The notes under the pieces: model-generated
The model's input: the letters and a program-made list of their open reading frames with translations, nothing else
Told to the model about the DNA's origin: nothing
The model's database searches: none
Part shown: positions 52,202 through 61,655 of the stretch, in pieces
Layout: each line of letters begins with the position of its first letter
How positions within the stretch are numbered: the stretch's first letter is position 1
Assembly (NCBI GenBank): GCA_014138095.1
Contig: JACGXE010000002.1
Coordinates: 310,001-374,000 of the forward strand
Direction: 5' to 3'
Source of the DNA: Ochrobactrum sp. RH2CCR150
GTDB taxonomy: Bacteria; Pseudomonadota; Alphaproteobacteria; Rhizobiales; Rhizobiaceae
DNA: 64,000 bases
Made by a program: the position numbers and the translations under genes

Positions 52202-54028
52202 TCAGTGCATTTTTTGGGTGTCCAGTCTGGGGAGCGTGGCCAGAACCTCCGGCAATTTCCGCACCTCACATGCCGCGCTGAAATACCAACCCTGCAAATG
52301 ATCGCATTTCATGTCGCTCAAAAGGTCGATCTGCTCAATGGTTTCGACGCCTTCGGCAGTCACGGTCTTGCCGAGACTATGGGCGATCTGAATGACGCCG
52401 CGCACGATGGCGCGATCTTCCGGCGATGCGGCGATATTGGCAACGAAGCTGCGGTCGATCTTCAGGCGGTCGATGGGCAGGCGGCGCAAATGCGTCAGCG
52501 AGGCGAAGCCGGTTCCAAAGTCGTCAAGGGCGACTTCGACGCCCGCCGTATGAAGCCGTTTGAGCCCTTGTTCCACACGCTTCTGCGCCAGACCAAGCAA
52601 CATGCCTTCCGTCATCTCTGCGCTGAACCTCTCTGGTCCCATCCCGGTTTCGGCGCATAGTTCAAAGAAGCGGTCGAGGAAGATGTCCGAACGGAAATCG
52701 GAATTGGTCAGGTTCATCGCAATACGGTGCAAAGGCGCTTCAGCATTGACCAATGATTGAACATCCGCAAAAATCCGCTCCAGCATGAACATACCGAGCG
52801 CTGCGCGGATGGCCGGATCTTCGAAGCCTTCTCCGAAATAGGCTGGCGTCAGCAGTCCCCGTTCGGGATGGCGCCAGCGCATCAGCGCTTCCAGCGAAAA
52901 CGCCTGCCCGGAGATCAGTGGGATGATCGGCTGATAATGCAGCTCGAATTCGCCGTGCTCCAACCCGCCCTCGATTTCTTCGTAGAGTGCGGATTTTCGC
53001 CGGGCAACTTCACGCAGTTGCGGCTGAAAAACCTCGACGCGGTCGCGACCCAGCGCCTTGGCCTTGTAGAGCGCGAGATCTGCGGCCTTGAACAGATTGC
53101 CGACATCCTTGCCATCGCGCGGAAATCTGGCAATGCCGAAGCTCGATGATATGCGCCGTGGGGTCGAGCCGATCACCATGGGCTGGCGAATGGCTTCCAG
53201 AATTTCTTCAAACAGCATGTCGGCTTCGCAATCTGTCGCACCGACAAGGATAAGGCTGAATTCATCGCCGCCCATGCGTGACATGAACAGCTGGCTGTCT
53301 TCGAACGAGCGCAGGCGCTTGCCGATATTCTGAAGCAGAACGTCGCCTGCATGATGCCCGAATGTGTCGTTGACCTCTTTGAAGGAGTCCACGTCGAGCA
53401 GCGCCAGATGAAATATTCCATTGGAGCGCTCGTGGTCCCGCACCTGCATCTCCAGAAATTCCTGGAAACGGCGGCGGTTCGGCAGTCCGGTCAGCGGGTC
53501 GAGATTGGCAAGCTGGTCGAGATGTTCCTTGCTGGTCCGCAAGGCGCTTTCCAGCTCCTTACGCTCAGAAATATCGAACCGAATGGCAGTGTAGCTATCC
53601 ACTTTGCCGGCGGGCGACAGATGCGGAACGATGGTCGTATCCACCCAGTAACGCGAACCATCCTTGCGACGGTTGCAGATCTCGCCGTGCCAGATCTTGC
53701 CATGCGCGATATCGCGATACATGTCGCGAAAGAAATCCTTGTTATGGATACCCGAATGCAAGATGCGATGGTTGGCGCCGATCAACTCGCGGGCAGTATA
53801 GCCGCTGATCTCGCAGAACTTGCGATTGACATAGGTAATCGTGCCGCGAACATCTGTGTGGGCGACGATGGCAGCGCTGTCGAGCGCATAGCGTATGAAG
53901 TCGTCTTCAAGATCGGGCTGCAAAGGCTTTTGCAGCTTCCGCGCAATCTCTTCAACAGCGTCAGTAAAAGACGATGCCTGTTGTTCCAGAGCGTGCTTCT
54001 TTTCCGGCGCCGCTTTTTTCTCGGTCAT
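52202..54028 (-). CDS. PAS-GGDEF-EAL cyclic-di-GMP signalling protein
   Basis: 608-aa cytoplasmic protein: an N-terminal helix, a PAS domain (about 45-150, ITYVNRKFCEISGYTARELI), an intact GGDEF motif (residues 253-257) and an EAL domain (EAL at 380-382, metal pair in LDDFGTGFASL at 502-507, K523 in RLKIDRSF, EMTEGM, AEGVETIEQ). No RxxD inhibitory site is evident just before GGDEF. Both domains keep catalytic residues, so it could make and/or degrade c-di-GMP; phosphodiesterase activity is likely. Such enzymes commonly control exopolysaccharide and motility; no direct link to the polysaccharide locus is visible. Confidence 0.92.
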   Translation of the reverse strand: MTEKKAAPEKKHALEQQASSFTDAVEEIARKLQKPLQPDLEDDFIRYALDSAAIVAHTDVRGTITYVNRKFCEISGYTARELIGANHRILHSGIHNKDFFRDMYRDIAHGKIWHGEICNRRKDGSRYWVDTTIVPHLSPAGKVDSYTAIRFDISERKELESALRTSKEHLDQLANLDPLTGLPNRRRFQEFLEMQVRDHERSNGIFHLALLDVDSFKEVNDTFGHHAGDVLLQNIGKRLRSFEDSQLFMSRMGGDEFSLILVGATDCEADMLFEEILEAIRQPMVIGSTPRRISSSFGIARFPRDGKDVGNLFKAADLALYKAKALGRDRVEVFQPQLREVARRKSALYEEIEGGLEHGEFELHYQPIIPLISGQAFSLEALMRWRHPERGLLTPAYFGEGFEDPAIRAALGMFMLERIFADVQSLVNAEAPLHRIAMNLTNSDFRSDIFLDRFFELCAETGMGPERFSAEMTEGMLLGLAQKRVEQGLKRLHTAGVEVALDDFGTGFASLTHLRRLPIDRLKIDRSFVANIAASPEDRAIVRGVIQIAHSLGKTVTAEGVETIEQIDLLSDMKCDHLQGWYFSAACEVRKLPEVLATLPRLDTQKMH

Positions 54029-54252
54029 GCGGTATGTCTCAGCATGGGGGATGTTGCTGCTTAATCATATCAAATTAAGTCCGTATTTTCCAGAATAGAG
54101 TATTATTGTTTAGAAATGTATAATCATAAGAAGATCTTAAATTACTCGAGTATCATAGATATATTTAAGTTCAGTTTCAACCTACGGTAATCGATTGTAT
54201 TTTCTGGTTGCTTCTATGTATGGTTGTTTAATTCGCTGTCATTGCAATGCGC

Positions 54253-54630
54253 CTATCTCCGCAAACGTTCGACAATACGGGCTCTGTTGATGGCCATTGC
54301 TTCGTTGGAAGGCTCCCAATCGCAACACCATTCTGGCGGAATGTCGATCAGCAATTCATGGGTTGCAGTGAATTGGGGTGTGTAGCCTCGGGCCTGCATT
54401 TCGGCCACGAGAGATGCCTGACGCTTCGCCAGAAAACTGAGGCGGGTATAGAAAAACCGGACGTGACCCGTTCCAAGTGTATAGGCGCGCGGGTTTCTCC
54501 GATCTGCGGTCGTCTCGCCCCGCTGGATTGCCGCTTTCACAAGAGCGAAAACACGTGGCAACTCCCGGTACTCTGCAACGAGATGCGGCCCGGTCAGCTC
54601 CGACGGAGGGATGCAGTTAATACGTGTCAA
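54253..54630 (-). CDS. Pyrimidine dimer DNA glycosylase (T4 endonuclease V-like)
   Basis: 125-aa homologue of phage T4 DenV, which cuts DNA at UV-made pyrimidine dimers as glycosylase and AP lyase. The N-terminus MTRINCIPPS, then AEYRELPRVF, matches T4 very closely and keeps the nucleophile Thr2, Arg3, Glu23 and Arg26. GTGHVRFFYTRLSFLAKRQA also matches. The start must be TTG 54630: an in-frame stop lies two codons upstream, and Thr2 has to follow the initiator. Short by about 13 residues at the C-terminus compared with T4. Isolated gene in an AT-richer stretch. Confidence 0.9.
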   Translation of the reverse strand: MTRINCIPPSELTGPHLVAEYRELPRVFALVKAAIQRGETTADRRNPRAYTLGTGHVRFFYTRLSFLAKRQASLVAEMQARGYTPQFTATHELLIDIPPEWCCDWEPSNEAMAINRARIVERLRR

Positions 54631-54822
54631 TTCTCAAAATCCGCTCGCCCTGAGATTGAATTTGAGATTCGAATAAGCGAAGTCGACCTGATGCTCAAGC
54701 TAATTTAGCTAGTAATAAGATTAATCGGGCCGGCAATGCACAACAAGATAAGCTCTTGAGAATAAATGGAAATGGCGGCAAAGCTGCCGCCATCCCAAAT
54801 CGGTTATAGGCTCTGTAATCGC

Positions 54823-56247
54823 TCAATGCGCAATCATGATATGGCGCACGGCGGTATAGTCCTCCAGCGCATAGATCGACATGTCCTTGCCATAGCCGGA
54901 TTGTTTCAATCCGCCATGCGGCATTTCATTGGTCAGCATGAAATGGGTGTTGATCCAGGTGCAGCCATATTGCAGGCGGGCTGCGGCTTGCATGCCCTTG
55001 CTGACATCCTTGGTCCAGACCGATGAGGCGAGGCCGTAATCGCTGTCGTTTGCCCATCGCACGGCTTCATCGACATCGCTGAAGCGCGTGACCGAGACAA
55101 CCGGACCGAAGACTTCGCGGCGCACGATTTCATCGTCCTGTGTTGCACCGGCAATAACCGTCGGTTCAAAGAAGAAGCCGTTGGCCCCGGCTGTTTTTCC
55201 GCCCGTGGTTATCTCGATATGCTTATGTTCGCGGGCGCGGGCGACAAAACTCTCAACACGATCACGCTGACGGCGGGAGATGAGCGGTCCGATCTCGTTC
55301 TGGCTGTCGTCTTCCAGATTGTAGCGGATGCTGGAAACGGCGGAGGACAGATCCGCGACGAAACGGTCGTAGATGCGTGCATCGGCATAGATGCGGCAGG
55401 CAGCGGTGCAATCCTGTCCGGCATTGTAATAGCCGAAAGTGCGAATACCGTTGACGACGGCTTCTATGTCCGCATCGTCGAAGACGAGGACAGGCGCCTT
55501 GCCGCCAAGTTCCAGATGAGTGCGTTTCACGCTTTTGGCCGCCGCCTGCAAGACCTTCTTGCCGGTTGCGACATCGCCGGTGATCGACACCATGTCGATA
55601 CGCGGATGATTGATCAGTGCGTTGCCGACGGTTTCGCCTCGTCCCAGCACGATATTGACGACGCCCTCGGGCAGAATATCTGCCAGCAGCTTGGCCATTT
55701 TCAGCGCAGTCAGCGGTGTCTGTTCGGATGGCTTGAAAACCACCGTATTGCCGCCCGCAATGGCTGGCGCGAGTTTCCATGCCATCATCATCAACGGATA
55801 GTTCCACGGAGCGATGGAGCCGATAATACCGACCGGATCGCGGCGGATCATCGATGTGTGGTTCGGAAGATATTCGGCGGCAATCGGCCCATGAAGATTG
55901 CGCACTGCGCCAGCAAAGAAGCGATAGCAATCGACGATGGCCGGAATTTCATCATTGATGACGGCATTGATCGGTTTGCCGCAATTGAGCGCCTCCAGCG
56001 TGGCAAAGGCTTCCGCATCCCGCTCGATGGCATCCGCAATCTTCAGAAGATAGTTGGAGCGCTCGCCCGGTGTGGTGCGCGACCAGGTTTTGAATGCCTT
56101 GTCGGCAGCGGCCACGGCAGCGTCGATCTGGCCGAGCGAAGCTTCCGGCAGCTTGATAACGGTCTCGCCGGTCTTGGGATTGAGGACGTTTTCCTCGACC
56201 TCTGTGCCAGCTTCAAAGCGTGAGCCAATCAGCATTTCGGTGTTCAT
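54823..56247 (-). CDS. patD: Gamma-aminobutyraldehyde dehydrogenase (PatD-like)
   Basis: 474-aa NAD-dependent aldehyde dehydrogenase, the same length as E. coli PatD. It oxidises 4-aminobutanal from putrescine breakdown to GABA. Seen: [20 protein letters not shown], catalytic Glu in [18 protein letters not shown], catalytic Cys in [14 protein letters not shown], and [11 protein letters not shown]. Start at ATG 56247 ([11 protein letters not shown]) after AAGGGAGA. Last gene of the transporter operon, 16 nt after the second permease; the context is what favours this over betaine aldehyde dehydrogenase. Confidence 0.85.
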   Translation of the reverse strand: MNTEMLIGSRFEAGTEVEENVLNPKTGETVIKLPEASLGQIDAAVAAADKAFKTWSRTTPGERSNYLLKIADAIERDAEAFATLEALNCGKPINAVINDEIPAIVDCYRFFAGAVRNLHGPIAAEYLPNHTSMIRRDPVGIIGSIAPWNYPLMMMAWKLAPAIAGGNTVVFKPSEQTPLTALKMAKLLADILPEGVVNIVLGRGETVGNALINHPRIDMVSITGDVATGKKVLQAAAKSVKRTHLELGGKAPVLVFDDADIEAVVNGIRTFGYYNAGQDCTAACRIYADARIYDRFVADLSSAVSSIRYNLEDDSQNEIGPLISRRQRDRVESFVARAREHKHIEITTGGKTAGANGFFFEPTVIAGATQDDEIVRREVFGPVVSVTRFSDVDEAVRWANDSDYGLASSVWTKDVSKGMQAAARLQYGCTWINTHFMLTNEMPHGGLKQSGYGKDMSIYALEDYTAVRHIMIAH

Positions 56248-56263
56248 GTCGTTCTCCCTTTTT

Positions 56264-57079
56264 TCATTTCCCGTGACCGGCGACCTGATCGCCATCGCGG
56301 GTGAGATAGTAGGCGGCGAGGATGGGCAGGAAGGTCACCAGCACCACAACCATGGCCACCACATTGGTGACGGGGCGTTGGCGTGGCCGGATCAGTTCCT
56401 GAAGCATCCAGATCGGCAGGGTCATCTGCTGGCCGCCGGTAAATGTGGTGACGATCACCTCGTCAAAAGACAGTGCGAAAGCGAGCATCCCGCCTGCAAG
56501 CAATGCGGTCCCGATATTGGGCAGGATCACATAGCGGAAGGTCTGGAACCCGTTTGCACCAAGGTCCATCGAGGCTTCGATCAGCGAACCCGAGGTGCGC
56601 CGGAAGCGGGCCACAGCATTGTTGTAGACGACCACCACGCAGAAGGTCGCGTGACCGAGCACGATGGTCCACATCGAAAACGGAATGTCGAACAGTGAGA
56701 AAGCCGAGCGCAGGGCGATGCCGGTGACAACGCCGGGCAAAGCGATGGGCAGGATGACCAGCAGTGAAATGCTTTCCCGTCCGAAGAAGTGGGTTCGGCT
56801 GACGGCAGCGGCACACAGCGTTCCGAGCACGAGCGCGATCATGGTCGCAATCATGGCGACCTGTACGGAGAGCGCAAGCGACGACCACACATCGGCCCGG
56901 TTCCATGTCACGGCGAACCATTGCAGCGTGAAACCCGGCGGCGGCCATTGATAGCTCTTCTCTTCCGTCGTGAAGGCATAGACGAAGATCAGCAGGATCG
57001 GCAGATGCAGGAAGGCGAGGCCCAGTCCGGCAGCAAGCTTCAATCCGAAAGAAGCGCGGTTGTTACGATCAGAGCGCAT
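56264..57079 (-). CDS. Putrescine/spermidine-type ABC permease (YdcV/PotI-like)
   Basis: 271-aa permease with six membrane segments; EAA-loop [20 protein letters not shown] and the conserved end [16 protein letters not shown] typical of PotI/YdcV. Start at ATG 57079 (MRSDRNNRA), overlapping the upstream permease end by 11 nt. Confidence 0.9.
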   Translation of the reverse strand: MRSDRNNRASFGLKLAAGLGLAFLHLPILLIFVYAFTTEEKSYQWPPPGFTLQWFAVTWNRADVWSSLALSVQVAMIATMIALVLGTLCAAAVSRTHFFGRESISLLVILPIALPGVVTGIALRSAFSLFDIPFSMWTIVLGHATFCVVVVYNNAVARFRRTSGSLIEASMDLGANGFQTFRYVILPNIGTALLAGGMLAFALSFDEVIVTTFTGGQQMTLPIWMLQELIRPRQRPVTNVVAMVVVLVTFLPILAAYYLTRDGDQVAGHGK

Positions 57080-58061
57080 CGAAAGCCCCCTGTTTCTTGG
57101 CGATCCAGAGATAGATGGCCATGATGACGATCGGCACGACGGAGAAGGCGGCAGCAAGCGGCACATTGCCTGCCGTTCCCTGCTGGGTATAGACAGCCTG
57201 CCCGATGAACAAGCGCGACGAGCCGATGATCTGCGGAATGATGTAATCACCGAGTGTCAGCGAAAAGGTGAAGATCGATCCGGCGATGATACCCGGCATG
57301 GCGAGCGGCATCAGCACGGTTCGGAAAGTCTGGGCAGGCGTTGCGCCGAGGTCGGACGAGGCTTCCACCAGATTGCCCGGCACGCGCTCCAGCGCGGCTT
57401 GCGTTGGCAGGATCATATAGGGCAGCCAGATGTAGACGAAGACGATGAAGGTGCCGAGATAGCTGACTGACAGGGAGTTGCCGCCGACGATTGGCAGGGA
57501 CAGAACGCCGTCGAGCAGCCAGGACAGATGCAATTTCGCGAAGATCCAGGTCAGGATGCCTTCCTTTGCGAGGATCAGCTTCCATGCATAGACCTTGACC
57601 AGATAGCTCGACCAGAGTGGCAGCATGATGCCGAGATAGAACAACGCTTTCCAGCGGCCGCGTGCATAGCGGGCGGCGTAATAGGCGATGGGGAAGGCGA
57701 CGAAAGCAGAGGCAATTGTCACCAGCGCGGCCATTGATACGGTGCGGATGATGATGTCGAGATTGGCGGAGTTTAAGAGCTGTGCATAGGTCGCGAGCGT
57801 GAAATTATAGTCGATCAGCCCGGAGAAATCGTCGACCGAGAAGAAGCTCTGCAAGAGCAGCGCGATCAGCGAGCCGATATAGATGATGCCAAGCCACAAA
57901 AGCGGCGGCGTAAGCATGAGAAACAGAAGCAATCCCGGACGACGCCAAAACAGGTCGGAGAGGCGACCGAGTATCCCGCCGCGCTGCGGCATGATGGAGG
58001 CCGGATTTGCCCCGGGGTTTGCTCCCGAGTTTCCGAGTGTGGAAGCCTGCGCGCCGCTCAT
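57069..58061 (-). CDS. Putrescine/spermidine-type ABC permease (YdcU/PotH-like)
   Basis: 330-aa permease. A 40-residue Gly/Asn-rich N-terminal tail is followed by [20 protein letters not shown] and five more membrane segments; EAA-loop [34 protein letters not shown] near the end is typical of PotB/PotH. Overlaps the ATPase gene by 4 nt (ATGA). Confidence 0.9.
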   Translation of the reverse strand: MSGAQASTLGNSGANPGANPASIMPQRGGILGRLSDLFWRRPGLLLFLMLTPPLLWLGIIYIGSLIALLLQSFFSVDDFSGLIDYNFTLATYAQLLNSANLDIIIRTVSMAALVTIASAFVAFPIAYYAARYARGRWKALFYLGIMLPLWSSYLVKVYAWKLILAKEGILTWIFAKLHLSWLLDGVLSLPIVGGNSLSVSYLGTFIVFVYIWLPYMILPTQAALERVPGNLVEASSDLGATPAQTFRTVLMPLAMPGIIAGSIFTFSLTLGDYIIPQIIGSSRLFIGQAVYTQQGTAGNVPLAAAFSVVPIVIMAIYLWIAKKQGAFDAL

Positions 58062-59056
58062 GCTGCCTGATCCATGTAATGAACGTCACCCGGATTCCAG
58101 ACGATGCGGATATCGGAACCGGTCTCGGGAACGCTTGCGCCAGCGGGCAGCATGACATGCAGTCTGGCGCCTTCGGCTTCAACACCGAGACGCGTGGCGG
58201 AGCCGAGGAAGCTGGTAGTTTCGATCCGCGCTGCGATGCCGTGCTTGTCGCCCTTGTCTGCGAGGCGAATGGATTCCGGTCGAAGGCTGGCCCAGCGCCG
58301 TTCACCGCCAAACGCGGCCATGATTTCTGGCGCGACCACATTGGAAGAGCCGACGAAATCCGCAACGAAGCGGGTTTGGGGGCGATTATAGATTTCCTGC
58401 GGTGTTCCGGCCTGAACGATGCGGCCATTGTTGAAGACCGCGATGCGGTCAGCCATGGAAAGCGCTTCGCCCTGATCGTGCGTCACGAAAACGAAGGTGA
58501 TGCCCAACGCCTTTTGCAGGCTCTTCAGCTCTTCCTGCATCTGCTCGCGCAGTTTGAGGTCGAGCGCGCCGAGCGGCTCATCAAGCAGCAGCACTTTCGG
58601 CTTGTTGACGAGCGCGCGCGCCAGTGCAACGCGCTGCCGCTGCCCGCCGGAAAGCTGGCTCGGCTTGCGGCCGCCATAGCCGGGGAGCTTGACCAGTTCC
58701 AGCATCTCTTCGGCGGCGCGGTGACGCTCGGCCTTGCCAGCGCCGCGCACCATCAGCCCATAGGCCACATTGTCCAGAATACTGAGATGCGGAAACAGCG
58801 CGTAATCCTGAAACACCGTGTTGACGTTGCGCCGATAGGGCGGCACGCCGCCAGCGCTTTCGCCAAAGATCTCTATTCTGCCATCGGTGAGCTGTTCGAA
58901 ACCCGCGATCAACCGCAGGCAGGTCGTCTTGCCGGAACCGGAAGGGCCGAGCATGGCAAAGAACTCGCCGGACGCGATGGTCAGGTTAACGTGATCGACG
59001 GCCCGGACTTCGCCGAAGTGCCGGCTCACATTTTCAAAACGAACTGCTGCTGTCAT
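58058..59056 (-). CDS. Putrescine/spermidine-type ABC ATPase (YdcT/PotA-like)
   Basis: 332 aa. Walker [40 protein letters not shown], signature [16 protein letters not shown], Walker [16 protein letters not shown], switch His in [15 protein letters not shown], and a C-terminal TOBE domain ([13 protein letters not shown]). Start taken at ATG 59056 (MTAAVRFEN); ATGs just upstream would add five residues. It follows the binding-protein gene across a strong hairpin. Confidence 0.9.
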   Translation of the reverse strand: MTAAVRFENVSRHFGEVRAVDHVNLTIASGEFFAMLGPSGSGKTTCLRLIAGFEQLTDGRIEIFGESAGGVPPYRRNVNTVFQDYALFPHLSILDNVAYGLMVRGAGKAERHRAAEEMLELVKLPGYGGRKPSQLSGGQRQRVALARALVNKPKVLLLDEPLGALDLKLREQMQEELKSLQKALGITFVFVTHDQGEALSMADRIAVFNNGRIVQAGTPQEIYNRPQTRFVADFVGSSNVVAPEIMAAFGGERRWASLRPESIRLADKGDKHGIAARIETTSFLGSATRLGVEAEGARLHVMLPAGASVPETGSDIRIVWNPGDVHYMDQAA

Positions 59057-59116
59057 GGTTCTACCCATCATGGAGAGCGCCAGCATCTGTTTGGCGTGCG
59101 GGCGCGTCTGTCCGTT

Positions 59117-59140
59117 CCCTTCCTTCAGCTGAAGGAAGGG
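59117..59140 (-). other. 24-bp perfect palindrome between binding-protein and ATPase genes
   Basis: Arms CCCTTCCTTC and GAAGGAAGGG around AGCT, in the 111-nt gap of the operon and with no T run. As RNA it forms a strong hairpin at the 3' side of the binding-protein message, likely to stabilise it or reduce read-through so that binding protein exceeds the other subunits. Confidence 0.7.
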
Positions 59141-59167
59141 CAATCTTCGTGCTTGCGATAATCGATG

Positions 59168-60328
59168 TCAGCGACCGCCAATGACGCCGATATAATCCGA
59201 CACCCAGCGATGATAGGGCACGCATTCGCCCTGGCTTTGGCATTTGGCAGTCGGTGTGCGCCAGAAGCTGATCTTCGCAAAATTGTCGTAGCCGTTGGTC
59301 GCGCAGCCTTCGTCGGTCATGAGCGCATTGCCCTTACAGGCTGCCGGAATGGACGGTACGGCACCGAACCATGCCGCAGCATCGCCTTGCACTTTCGGCT
59401 TTAGCGAATGTTCGAACCACTTATAGGCGCAATTGGGGTGCTCGCTATCCACATGCAGCATGGTGGTGTCCGCCCAGCCAGTTGCACCTTCCTCCGGGAA
59501 GGTCGAGCCGACCTTGGCGTTTTCAGACTTCAGCAGATTGACCTGGAACGGCCAGGAACCGGAAGCCACGACGCCTTCATTCTTGAAGTCATCTATCTGG
59601 ATCATGGCGTCATGCCAGTAACGGCTGACGAGCTTGCGCTGCCCGCGCAGGAGATCGAGCGCCGCCTTGTACTGGTCTTCGTTGAGTTCGTAGGGGTTCT
59701 TGATGCCAAGTTCCGGCTTGTGCTTCATGAGATAAAGCGCTGCATCGGCGATATAAATCGGCCCGTCATAGGCCTGTACGCGGCCCTTGTTGGACTTGCC
59801 GTCCGGCAAGGTCTGTTCTTCGAACACCACGTTCCAGCTCTTCGGCGCTTCACCCTTGAACACGTCGGTGTTGTACATTAGCACGTTCGGGCCCCAGAGA
59901 TAGGGCACACCGTAATGCACGTCCTTCACGGTGAACCACGGCGCATTCTGCAGCCGTTCGTCCACGGTTTTCCAGCTTGGAATGAGGTCGGTATTGATGG
60001 GCTGCACGCGCTTGCCTGCAACAAGACGAAGCGAGGCGTCGCCTGAAGCGGTGACGAGGTCGAAGCCACCTTCATTCATAAGCGCCACCATTTCGTCGGA
60101 GGTGGCGGCGGTCTTCACGCTGACCTTGCAGCCGGTTTCTTTCTCGAAATCCGTGACCCAGTCGTAATTCTTGTCGGTTTCACCGCGTTCGATATAGCCC
60201 GCCCAGGCCACGATGCTCAGCGCGCCTTCACCGTCGCCAATCGCTGTCAGCGGTTCGGCGGCAATGGCCTGCGTGGCAAAGCTCGCGACGGCCATCAAAG
60301 CGGTACAGGATTGCAGAAATTTTCTCAT
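59168..60328 (-). CDS. Putrescine/spermidine-type ABC substrate-binding protein (YdcS-like)
   Basis: 386-aa periplasmic binding protein. Signal peptide MRKFLQSCTALMAVASFATQ (cleavage after AIA). PotD/PotF-like lobes: LSIVAWAGYIERGETDKNYD, ETGCKVSVKTAATSDEMVAL, VPYLWGPNVLMYN. Several cysteines near the C-terminus. The order binding protein, ATPase, permease, permease, aldehyde dehydrogenase equals E. coli ydcSTUV-patD, which points to uptake of putrescine or a related amine and its oxidation. Confidence 0.88.
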   Translation of the reverse strand: MRKFLQSCTALMAVASFATQAIAAEPLTAIGDGEGALSIVAWAGYIERGETDKNYDWVTDFEKETGCKVSVKTAATSDEMVALMNEGGFDLVTASGDASLRLVAGKRVQPINTDLIPSWKTVDERLQNAPWFTVKDVHYGVPYLWGPNVLMYNTDVFKGEAPKSWNVVFEEQTLPDGKSNKGRVQAYDGPIYIADAALYLMKHKPELGIKNPYELNEDQYKAALDLLRGQRKLVSRYWHDAMIQIDDFKNEGVVASGSWPFQVNLLKSENAKVGSTFPEEGATGWADTTMLHVDSEHPNCAYKWFEHSLKPKVQGDAAAWFGAVPSIPAACKGNALMTDEGCATNGYDNFAKISFWRTPTAKCQSQGECVPYHRWVSDYIGVIGGR

Positions 60329-60413
60329 CGACCACTCCCGTTTTATTCACATTCAGTGATTTTGTTCCCGGAGCGGATGGTGTGCTTAAACCCTGCCTTT
60401 CGCAAATTCATTT

Positions 60414-60442
60414 ATCGGAAAGCTGGTATCGTTTTTTCCGAT
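60414..60442. promoter_or_regulatory. Inverted repeat upstream of the ydcS-like operon
   Basis: ATCGGAAA (60414-60421) and TTTCCGAT (60435-60442) with a 13-nt spacer, about 85-115 nt before the binding-protein ATG and just after the LysR stop codon. Position and symmetry suit a LysR-type activator site. Confidence 0.45.
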
Positions 60443-60450
60443 ATCGGGGT

Positions 60451-61359
60451 TTACCTTAGTCTTCCAGAACGGGCAGCCTCAGCAATGCCGATAAAGTCCC
60501 TTGCAGACTGGGGCAGGCTCGATCCCTTGCGCCAGGCCATGCCGATCTGCACGACGGGCAGAGATCCCGAAACATCGCGGCTTTCGATCCGGTCGCCTTC
60601 CAGCGACCAAGGGCGATAGACGAGATCGGGGAGGAGGGCTATGCCCGCGCCCGTAGCGACCAAACTGCGGACAGCTTCTACCGAACGCGTGCGGAAGGCC
60701 ACATGCGGGCGCGCACCGAGAGCGGCCAGAAGTTTGCCGGTGTTTTCCTCGATTTCATCCACGGTCAGCATGATCAATGGTTCTTTCGCGATGTCGCTCA
60801 CTGATATGCTGTCAATTGAGACGAGCTCATGGCCAAGCGGCAACCACAGCCGGTAAGGCGAGGTTTCGAGGATTTCCGCGTGCAGCGCCATGCGGTCGCG
60901 CAGGTTGGAAATCACCATCACCGCAACGTCCAATTCACCGCCAACCAGCAAATGTTCCAGATAGGAGCCGTTGTCTTCGATGGCGCTGATTTCGACGCCG
61001 GGAAAGGCACGACGATAGCGGGCGAGCAATTCCGACAGGACGTAACCGGCGACCAAGGATGTCACGCCCAGATTGAGCTTGCCCTTTTCCTGAATGCGCT
61101 GGTCGGCAAAGGAGCGACGGGCATCCGATACGCCAGTCAGAATTTTGGTGGCATGGCGCAGGAACTGGTGGCCGTTATGCGTGACTGTCAGCCCACGGGG
61201 ATGACGCTCGAAAAGCTCGACATTCAGGTCGGTTTCCAGCTCCTTGATCGCCTCTGTGACCGAGGATTGCGAAATAGACAGCTTTTGCGCCGCACGGGTA
61301 ACGGACCCTTGCTCCGCAACTGCAACGAAATACTGTAACTGCCTTAATGTAAACGCCAT
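60451..61359 (-). CDS. LysR-type transcriptional regulator
   Basis: 302 aa. HTH at residues 5-62 (YFVAVAEQGSVTRAAQKLSI, SQSSVTEAIKELETDLNV), then an effector domain with LGVTSLVAGYVLSELLARYR and GAGIALLPDLVYRP. It lies directly upstream of, and in the same direction as, the polyamine transporter operon, so it probably controls it; the effector could be the transported amine (inference). Confidence 0.9.
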   Translation of the reverse strand: MAFTLRQLQYFVAVAEQGSVTRAAQKLSISQSSVTEAIKELETDLNVELFERHPRGLTVTHNGHQFLRHATKILTGVSDARRSFADQRIQEKGKLNLGVTSLVAGYVLSELLARYRRAFPGVEISAIEDNGSYLEHLLVGGELDVAVMVISNLRDRMALHAEILETSPYRLWLPLGHELVSIDSISVSDIAKEPLIMLTVDEIEENTGKLLAALGARPHVAFRTRSVEAVRSLVATGAGIALLPDLVYRPWSLEGDRIESRDVSGSLPVVQIGMAWRKGSSLPQSARDFIGIAEAARSGRLR

Positions 61360-61655
61360 TTAGGCAGTTAACCGTGGCCAGCAAAGGATTGCAAGAGCGG
61401 TGGATAGGAACTAAAAGCGGATGATCTGGTCAGCGTTGTATGCTAGTTTTGCAACACTGATGGATGAATAGCTAAAATAAAAATAATTCACTTTCTTATT
61501 TTCACCAGTTTGAGTAGTGGCCTGCGCCAATAGCGGTCTTCTTCACCCGCAGTGAACGGTTCGACGACAGATAATGCCTCATTGCAGGCAGAGCGTGCCG
61601 CCTAACGCGTATAATTGCCCGTTGATGCTCGACCTTTGGTCAGTGAGTGTTGAAA
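61360..61655. promoter_or_regulatory. Divergent control region before the Pls/PosA-like gene
   Basis: About 296 bp. AT-rich at 61470-61505. A TATAAT at 61610-61615 could be a -10 element for the synthetase gene, although no well-spaced -35 is evident. No gene seen. Confidence 0.4.

Noticed and set aside
52091..52660. 189-codon forward frame opposite the GGDEF-EAL gene
   Set aside because: Mostly antisense to the EAL domain, which has clear motifs; mirror-frame artefact of GC-rich coding DNA.
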